This document shows, piece by piece, positions 58,487 to 64,000 of a stretch of DNA of 64,000 bases. The notes under the pieces are model-generated. The model was not told the DNA's origin and made no database searches. It saw only the letters and a program-made list of their open reading frames with translations. Origin of the DNA: an uncultured Acetatifactor sp. (GTDB lineage: Bacteria > Bacillota > Clostridia > Lachnospirales > Lachnospiraceae); NCBI GenBank assembly GCA_910584865.1, contig CAJUCE010000004.1, positions 90,123 to 154,122 of the forward strand, given 5' to 3'. The first letter of the stretch is position 1; each line of letters starts with the position of its first letter. Both the position numbers and the translations under genes were made by a program.

Positions 58487-59833
58487 ATGAAAAAAGATCT
58501 GACCCGTGGAAATGTTACCAGAAATATGCTCCTCTTCGCCGGCCCCATGATCCTGGGGAACCTGCTGCAGCAATTTTATAATATCGCCGACACCCTCATC
58601 GTAGGGCAGTTCCTGGGTCCGAATGCCCTGGCGGCTGTGGGAAGCGCCTATACGCTGATGACCTTCCTCACCTCCATCCTCATCGGCATGTGCATGGGAA
58701 GCGGCGCCCTGTTTTCCTATTATTATGGGAAAAAGGAAGAGAAAAAAATGAAGGACAGCATGCAGCTTTCCTTTCTTCTCATCGGCGGCGTGACCATCCT
58801 TCTGAACCTGGCGGTGATGGTACTGCGCCGTCCCATCCTTCGGCTCCTGCAGGTTCCCCCTGAACTGATGGAGATGATGCATACCTATATATGGATCATT
58901 TTTCTGGGAATCTTTTTCGTATTTCTATATAATTATTTCGCCTACCTGCTGCGGGCGGTGGGCAATTCCGTGGTGCCTCTGTATTTTCTGGGCAGTACGG
59001 CGCTGCTGAACATCGTGCTTGATCTGGTATTCGTGACGGTCTGCCGATGGGGCATTGCCGGGGCGGCCGTTGCCACTGTCATCGCCCAGGCGGTATCCGG
59101 TCTGGGTCTCATGGCCTATACCTGGATCCGGGAACCTCAGCTGCGTTTCTCCCTGCACACCCCGGCGCCGGCAAAAGGTTCTGCCTGGGAAATCCTGCGT
59201 TTCGCTTTCTCCTCCTCCGTCCAGCAGTCGGTAATGAATTTCGGCATTCTGATGATCCAGGGACTGGTAAACAGCTTCGGCGCAGATGTGATGGCCGCTT
59301 TCGCCGCCGCGGTGAAGATCGACTCCTTCGCCTATATGCCGGCACAAGAATTCGGCAATGCCTTCTCCTTGTTTATCTCCCAGAATCACGGCGCCGGGGA
59401 GATAAAACGGGTACGGGAAGGCATGCGGAGCGCTGTGCGGATATCCATGCTTTTCTGCGCGGTCATATCCCTTCTGGTATTCCTGTTTGCCCCTTATCTT
59501 ATGCTGCTCTTCATCTCTCCTCAGGAGACCGGTATCATTGCCATCGGTGCCGGATATCTGCGGATAGAAGGGACTTTCTACTGCGGGATCGGAATCCTGT
59601 TCCTGCTATACGGATACTATCGGGGAATTAACCGGCCGGAGATGTCCCTGGTACTTACAATCATTTCTCTCGGCACCAGAGTACTCCTGGCCTATCTCCT
59701 GGCGCCGATTCCCGCAATCGGCGTATCCGGCATCTGGAGCGCCATTCCCATCGGATGGATTCTTGCGGATGTGACCGGGATTTTGTATCTGAGACGTCTT
59801 GAGCGAAAAAATAAAGGAGCGGCCGCTGTTTAA
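58487..59833 (+). CDS. MATE-family multidrug/toxin efflux transporter
   Basis: 448 residues, ATG after ACAGGAGATG. Twelve membrane segments, beginning LTRGNVTRNMLLFAGPMILGNLLQQFYNIADTLIVGQFLG, the usual MATE N-terminus (NIADTLIVG). The second half repeats the theme (SSVQQSVMNFGILMIQGLVNSFGADVMAAFAAAVKID). It exports drugs or cell products in exchange for Na+ or H+. Monocistronic, with a structured promoter element upstream and a terminator at 59843-59873. Ligand unknown. Confidence 0.95.
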   Translation: MKKDLTRGNVTRNMLLFAGPMILGNLLQQFYNIADTLIVGQFLGPNALAAVGSAYTLMTFLTSILIGMCMGSGALFSYYYGKKEEKKMKDSMQLSFLLIGGVTILLNLAVMVLRRPILRLLQVPPELMEMMHTYIWIIFLGIFFVFLYNYFAYLLRAVGNSVVPLYFLGSTALLNIVLDLVFVTVCRWGIAGAAVATVIAQAVSGLGLMAYTWIREPQLRFSLHTPAPAKGSAWEILRFAFSSSVQQSVMNFGILMIQGLVNSFGADVMAAFAAAVKIDSFAYMPAQEFGNAFSLFISQNHGAGEIKRVREGMRSAVRISMLFCAVISLLVFLFAPYLMLLFISPQETGIIAIGAGYLRIEGTFYCGIGILFLLYGYYRGINRPEMSLVLTIISLGTRVLLAYLLAPIPAIGVSGIWSAIPIGWILADVTGILYLRRLERKNKGAAAV

Positions 59834-59842
59834 CCACATACA

Positions 59843-59873
59843 AAAAGGACAGCCATGGGGTGACTGTCCTTTT
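59843..59873 (+). terminator. Terminator of the MATE gene
   Basis: AAAAGGACAG (59843-59852) pairs with CTGTCCTTTT (59864-59873), loop CCATGGGGTGA. The U tract is within the stem end (CCTTTT), so it may act in both directions. Ten nt after the stop codon. Confidence 0.75.
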
Positions 59874-60031
59874 CAGAGAAGGTATTTCTTATGGGGTATA
59901 GCAAAATACTATATAATGTATTGGGGGTTACGAGTATTATAATACCATTGAATCCCCATTTTGCCAATTCTCAAAAGTAACAAAATTAACAAAAAACATT
60001 TCTCACTTTTGTGCAATTTATATATTTTTTC

Positions 60032-61843
60032 TTATCCTTCCATTGCAAAAAGGCCTTCAAACTCTTCTCTCCCGATCTTCTCCTTCTGCAGCAGAAGCTG
60101 TGCACAGGAATGCAGCACCTGCTCCTTCTCCAAAATAATATTCCGTGCCTTGGCATAGCAATCGTCAATGATGGCCTTCACTTCCTTATCGATCTCACCG
60201 GCCTTCGACTCGCTGTGTCCTTTCGCATGAGCCAGATCACGGCCGATAAACACCTCGTCGTCATCATCGTCGTAACAGATCACGCCGATATTCTCCGACA
60301 TTCCGAAACGAGTCACCATCCTGTGGGCCACCTTTGTTGCCTTTTTGATATCGCTGGAGGCTCCGGTGGTAATATCCTTGAAAATAATCTCCTCCGCAAT
60401 CCGCCCGCCCAGGGAAACCATGATATGCTGCAGCATCTGCCCCTTGGTCATAAACATTTCATCCTTCTCAGGAAGCGGCATGGTATAGCCTGCAGCCCCC
60501 ACTCCCGTCGGAATAATGGACACCGTATACACAGGCCCCACATCCGGCAGCACATGGAACAAAATGGCATGGCCTGCCTCGTGATAGGCCGTAATCCGTT
60601 TTTCCTTGTCGGAAATGATCCTGCTCTTCTTCTCTGCGCCGATCCCCACCTTGACGAAAGCCTTCCGGATATCCTCCTGCACTACAAAGCTCTTGCCCTG
60701 CTTTGCTGCGATGATGGCAGCCTCATTCATCAGATTCTCCAGATCTGCCCCCGTAAATCCTGCCGTGGTCTGAGCTACCTGCTTCAGATCCACATCCTCC
60801 GCCAGGGGTTTGTTTTTGGAATGTACCTTCAGGATATCCTCTCTGCCGCTGACATCCGGCGTACCCACTGCCACCTTTCTGTCAAAGCGTCCGGGACGCA
60901 GAATGGCCGGATCCAGAATGTCCACCCGGTTGGTTGCCGCCATCACGATGATTCCCTCATTGACGCCGAATCCGTCCATCTCCACCAGCAGCTGATTCAG
61001 CGTCTGCTCCCGCTCGTCATGGCCGCCGCCCATACCGGTTCCTCTGCGTCTGGCCACCGCGTCGATCTCGTCGATAAACACAATACAGGGAGAATTCTTC
61101 TTGGCCTCCTCAAATAAATCGCGGACCCGGGATGCGCCCACACCTACAAACATTTCCACAAAATCAGATCCGGATATACTGAAGAAAGGAACCCCTGCCT
61201 CTCCGGCCACAGCCTTTGCCAGCAGCGTCTTGCCGGTTCCGGGAGGGCCCTCCAGCAAAACGCCTTTGGGAATCCTGGCGCCCACCTTTGTATATTTTCC
61301 CGGCTCCCGCAGGAAATCCACAATCTCTTCCAGCTCTTCCTTTTCTTCTTTCAGGCCCGCCACCTGCTCAAAGGTGATATTTTTATCCCCCATGGACAAT
61401 CTGGCCCTGCTCTTGCCGAAATTCATCATCTTGCCGTTGTTGCCGCCTGCATTCTGGGCACTGACCATCATGAATAGAAATACGCCCACCGCCAGAACAA
61501 TCAGCATAGGCACCAATGTGGTCAGCACCCATCCCTCTCTGGGCACATCCCGCACGGGCGGATCAAAACCAAAGCCTCTCACCAGAACCTCCGCCTCGCC
61601 GATGTCCGTCACATACAGCTTCCTGTCCGTACCATTGGTCAGTTCCACACGCAGATACCCTGTAGGCACCTCGCTGTTGGGATTAATGGTCACCTCCCGG
61701 ACTCTTTCCTCCTTCATGTCGCTGATAAACTGTTCCCTGGTATATTCGTCATCCGCCCCGTTCAAAGTGGTCAGCACCGCCACCCCCATCAGGAGCAGAA
61801 TAATAAAAAGAAAATATGAATTAAATCCTCTACTCTGCCTCAA
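60032..61843 (-). CDS. ftsH: ATP-dependent zinc metalloprotease FtsH
   Basis: 603 residues. The start is probably TTG at 61843, 8 nt after AGGAGG; no ATG is well placed. Membrane segments at about 7-25 and 105-125. AAA+ core: GPPGTGKT (about 199-206), IVFIDEIDAVARRRG, second-region-of-homology ATNRVDILDPAILRPGRFDR. Protease domain zinc site HEAGH (His421, His425), followed by the C-terminal helical domain. It degrades misfolded membrane proteins and regulators. It follows tilS and hpt, a conserved Firmicutes order. Confidence 0.97.
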   Translation of the reverse strand: MRQSRGFNSYFLFIILLLMGVAVLTTLNGADDEYTREQFISDMKEERVREVTINPNSEVPTGYLRVELTNGTDRKLYVTDIGEAEVLVRGFGFDPPVRDVPREGWVLTTLVPMLIVLAVGVFLFMMVSAQNAGGNNGKMMNFGKSRARLSMGDKNITFEQVAGLKEEKEELEEIVDFLREPGKYTKVGARIPKGVLLEGPPGTGKTLLAKAVAGEAGVPFFSISGSDFVEMFVGVGASRVRDLFEEAKKNSPCIVFIDEIDAVARRRGTGMGGGHDEREQTLNQLLVEMDGFGVNEGIIVMAATNRVDILDPAILRPGRFDRKVAVGTPDVSGREDILKVHSKNKPLAEDVDLKQVAQTTAGFTGADLENLMNEAAIIAAKQGKSFVVQEDIRKAFVKVGIGAEKKSRIISDKEKRITAYHEAGHAILFHVLPDVGPVYTVSIIPTGVGAAGYTMPLPEKDEMFMTKGQMLQHIMVSLGGRIAEEIIFKDITTGASSDIKKATKVAHRMVTRFGMSENIGVICYDDDDDEVFIGRDLAHAKGHSESKAGEIDKEVKAIIDDCYAKARNIILEKEQVLHSCAQLLLQKEKIGREEFEGLFAMEG

Positions 61844-61886
61844 CTTGCAAGCCTCCTGTTTCTTGTGCTACCATCCCGCTTTTGCG

Positions 61887-62426
61887 TCAGTCTTCTTCGC
61901 CGGAATCAAATTCCACCACCCCGATATAAGGCAGATTCCGATATTTCTGATCATAATCCAGCCCGTATCCTACCACAAACCTGTCGGGAATCTGAAATCC
62001 CGTATAGTCCACATCCACATCCACAACCCTTCTCTCCGGCTTGTCAAGCAGTGTACACAGGCGCAGAGATTCCGGTCCCCTGGCCCAGAGCATCTCCAAC
62101 AGATAACTCAGCGTCCTGCCGCTGTCCACGATGTCCTCCACCACAATCACGTTCTTGTTCCGAATTGGGTCATCCAGATCTTTTACGATCTTGACCACGC
62201 CTCCGGAGGTCGTTCCGCCTCCGTAGCTGGACACCGCCATAAAATCCAGCGACACCGGCACCGTAATCCGCTTTGCAAGCTCGCACATAAAAAAGCTTCC
62301 GCCTTTCAGTACGCAGATCAAATGCACCTCTTTTCCCGCATAGTCCCTGCTGATCTGTTCCCCGATCATCTGAATCTTCGCATCCACTTCTTCCTCCGTC
62401 AAAAGTACCTTAATGCTCTCCGCCAT
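61887..62426 (-). CDS. hpt: Hypoxanthine phosphoribosyltransferase
   Basis: 179 residues, ATG after ACGGAGGAG. The PRPP-binding motif VIVVEDIVDSGRTLSYL and the lid YGGGTTSGGVVK are present, with the IPDRFVVGYGLDYDQKYRNLPYIGVV C-terminus normal for Hpt. It salvages hypoxanthine and guanine to IMP/GMP. Start overlaps the end of tilS by 17 bp, implying coupling. In Firmicutes tilS-hpt-ftsH is a conserved run; Hpt and TilS together regulate ftsH in Bacillus. Confidence 0.97.
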   Translation of the reverse strand: MAESIKVLLTEEEVDAKIQMIGEQISRDYAGKEVHLICVLKGGSFFMCELAKRITVPVSLDFMAVSSYGGGTTSGGVVKIVKDLDDPIRNKNVIVVEDIVDSGRTLSYLLEMLWARGPESLRLCTLLDKPERRVVDVDVDYTGFQIPDRFVVGYGLDYDQKYRNLPYIGVVEFDSGEED

Positions 62427-63936
62427 CTTTCTCCTCCGTTTCGCTGCCTTCGCAAAATTTTTTCCCCGTAAATCGTATCTCCAATATACGCTCCGTACTT
62501 GCGTCCACCTGAAAAGATGCGCTCATCCGCCATCCGGCCAGCCATAAGACATGGCTTCCCTGCGCCACCACAGGGATCTCATCCCGAATCTGCCTGGGGA
62601 TCTTTTCCGTGATCATATAATTTTTCACGGATTTGTGTATGATTTCGCCCTGCCTGCCGGCTATCGTGAGAAAATCCCCCTGCCTCCGGAAACGGATGGC
62701 AATACATTCTTTTATTTTATCATAATCGAACCATTTCGTATACCGTTTTATGGGAACTTCCTGACCTTTTTTTATATAAAATGCCTTTACTTCTATTTTT
62801 CCCCAGTCTTCCTTCTCATAAACAAAAGGGGTCCGAAATATTTCCTCTCCCAAAGGCGCCGTAAGCATCCATAGCTGCGCCGGACAGCCTCCCACATCCC
62901 CCTCCGGCCGCCTTTCCAGAATCACGTCTGTATACTCCCGTACGGCCCGGATTCCAAAGGGCAGACTGATACTTTTGTTCCCTTCCGCCTCAAACAGTTC
63001 CAGCGTGTCCGCCACATGCACCGCCGCAATATCCTTCCCTGTGGGAGATAACCGCTTTAATGCCTCCAGGATCAGGCGTTTCCGTATTGCTATATGATTT
63101 TTCAAAAATTCTGCAACGGCAATCCGATATCCGCATGTCCCGGCGCCTGTCGGTTCATCCCTGCCGCCGGATGTCTCCCGCACAGTCTCCACGCATCGGG
63201 CAAAGGCCTCCCCGGTCTGCTCCTCCAAAAAACCTTCCGTCTCCCGCAGCAGCTGCGCCGTATGGCCCATGTGCACAATTGCACCGGCAGACACCTCCCG
63301 CTCCGCATAGGGCAGAATATGATGCCGGATCCGATTGCGTCTGTAATCATCTCCTTCGTTTGTAGCATCCTCACACCACTGTGCCGACACATGCCGCATA
63401 TACGCCTCCACTTCCCGCCGTTCCAGGCATAGAATAGGACGTATAATCGATCCCCGCACCGGGGCGATCCCGCTCAGTCCCTGTATCCCGCTTCCCCGAA
63501 ACAGATGAAACAGCATGGTCTCCGCATTGTCATTGCTGTTGTGGGCAACCGCAATCCGGGCTCCCCCAAGGTGCTCTGCCGCCTGGTAAAATGCGTTATA
63601 CCGCACTCTTCTCCCCGCATCCTCTTCGCTGCAGCCCTCCCGGCGTGCCAGAGCCCGCACATCCGCATTGACCAGCCGAAAGGCAACGCCCTTCCTCTTA
63701 CACAGATTCTCCACAAACAGGGCATCCTTCTCTGCCTCCCTGCGGATTCCGTGATTCACATGTACCACGGACAGCGACAGCGGTATCCGCTTTGCATATT
63801 CCAACAGCAACAGAAAAAGGCAGACCGAATCCGCCCCTCCTGAAACCCCCACAACCACCTTGTCGGAGGCTTTGAGCATACAGTGCTCCTCCATATAAGA
63901 AAATACTTTTTTCTCTGTCTTTTCCCTGTTATCCAT
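62410..63936 (-). CDS. tilS: tRNA(Ile)-lysidine synthase
   Basis: 508 residues, ATG at 63936 with a weak GGGAT site. PP-loop motif VVGVSGGADSVCLFLLL (SGGxDS) near residue 30, HVNHGIR, and AHNSNDNAETMLFHLFRGSG are diagnostic. The C-terminal domain (about 400-500) binds the anticodon stem. TilS attaches lysine to C34 of tRNA-Ile, changing its codon from AUG to AUA and letting it be charged with Ile. Essential. It begins the tilS-hpt-ftsH operon. The 64 bases to its right contain no recognisable element. Confidence 0.97.
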   Translation of the reverse strand: MDNREKTEKKVFSYMEEHCMLKASDKVVVGVSGGADSVCLFLLLLEYAKRIPLSLSVVHVNHGIRREAEKDALFVENLCKRKGVAFRLVNADVRALARREGCSEEDAGRRVRYNAFYQAAEHLGGARIAVAHNSNDNAETMLFHLFRGSGIQGLSGIAPVRGSIIRPILCLERREVEAYMRHVSAQWCEDATNEGDDYRRNRIRHHILPYAEREVSAGAIVHMGHTAQLLRETEGFLEEQTGEAFARCVETVRETSGGRDEPTGAGTCGYRIAVAEFLKNHIAIRKRLILEALKRLSPTGKDIAAVHVADTLELFEAEGNKSISLPFGIRAVREYTDVILERRPEGDVGGCPAQLWMLTAPLGEEIFRTPFVYEKEDWGKIEVKAFYIKKGQEVPIKRYTKWFDYDKIKECIAIRFRRQGDFLTIAGRQGEIIHKSVKNYMITEKIPRQIRDEIPVVAQGSHVLWLAGWRMSASFQVDASTERILEIRFTGKKFCEGSETEEKDGGEH

Positions 63937-64000
63937 ATCCCTATGTTATCTCAAAACATCGGAAAAGTCAATCAGGCTTCCCAGATACCGATCGCCACAA

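Overview
The window looks like chromosomal DNA from an anaerobic gut-type Clostridia, most likely Lachnospiraceae. I infer this from the gene families (BTAD-type regulators, sugar transporter remnants with Lachnospiraceae-type C-termini, an anaerobic-type Cys sulfatase, DUF1538/PII, the PadR-DUF1700-DUF4097 cassette), strong AGGAGG-type ribosome sites and roughly 50% GC. One markedly AT-rich island lies at about 27.0-32.5 kb. No rRNA, tRNA, CRISPR array, integrase or complete insertion sequence was recognised.

Layout. 1-2.5 kb: a serine-rich repeat surface protein cut by the left edge, and its BTAD-type regulator. 2.9-5.4 kb: small hypotheticals and a membrane-anchored C39-like protease. 5.5-7.9 kb: AraC regulator divergent from a GH4 alpha-galactosidase. 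7.9-14.5 kb: a UvrD-type helicase with a Cys-rich tail, and carB. 14.8-18.5 kb: an M28 peptidase and a large solute-binding-like lipoprotein. 18.7-22.5 kb: response regulator, ABC ATPase, permease and histidine kinase. 22.6-26.9 kb: sulfatase, a remnant of a sugar-binding lipoprotein, and a second UvrD-type helicase.

27.1-32.5 kb is the AT-rich accessory island: two radical SAM/SPASM proteins (the first interrupted by an in-frame TAA), an M55 D-aminopeptidase and a lipoprotein with a HEXXH site. This is a candidate peptide-modification system with no visible precursor. 32.6-35.1 kb is the PadR-controlled envelope-stress-type cassette. At 35.2-35.4 kb there is a remnant of a sugar ABC permease. 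35.5-46.8 kb holds a nuclease-like hypothetical, a GH78-like glycosidase, PII-like plus DUF1538, a glpA/glpB-like redox operon with DUF1667, NUDIX, phosphoesterase and DUF2971 genes.

47.4-51.4 kb is a two-gene ATPase plus HNH module resembling Septu (PtuA/PtuB) anti-phage systems, with an unusually large N-terminal part on the ATPase. Then come an amidase-deacetylase fusion, a four-gene two-component operon (53.1-57.4 kb), NUDIX, MATE, and the housekeeping run tilS-hpt-ftsH at the right edge.

The most unexpected non-coding signal is a family of about 80-bp structured intergenic elements. They are bounded by direct copies of the extended -10 promoter motif TGGTATAAT (or close variants) and contain hairpins whose arms vary in a compensatory way. 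They sit immediately upstream of carB (two fused units), the response regulator, the sulfatase, the HNH gene and the MATE gene, always in the same orientation as the gene. They look like portable promoter/leader modules. A second, unrelated repeat family lies upstream of the phosphoesterase and DUF2971 genes.
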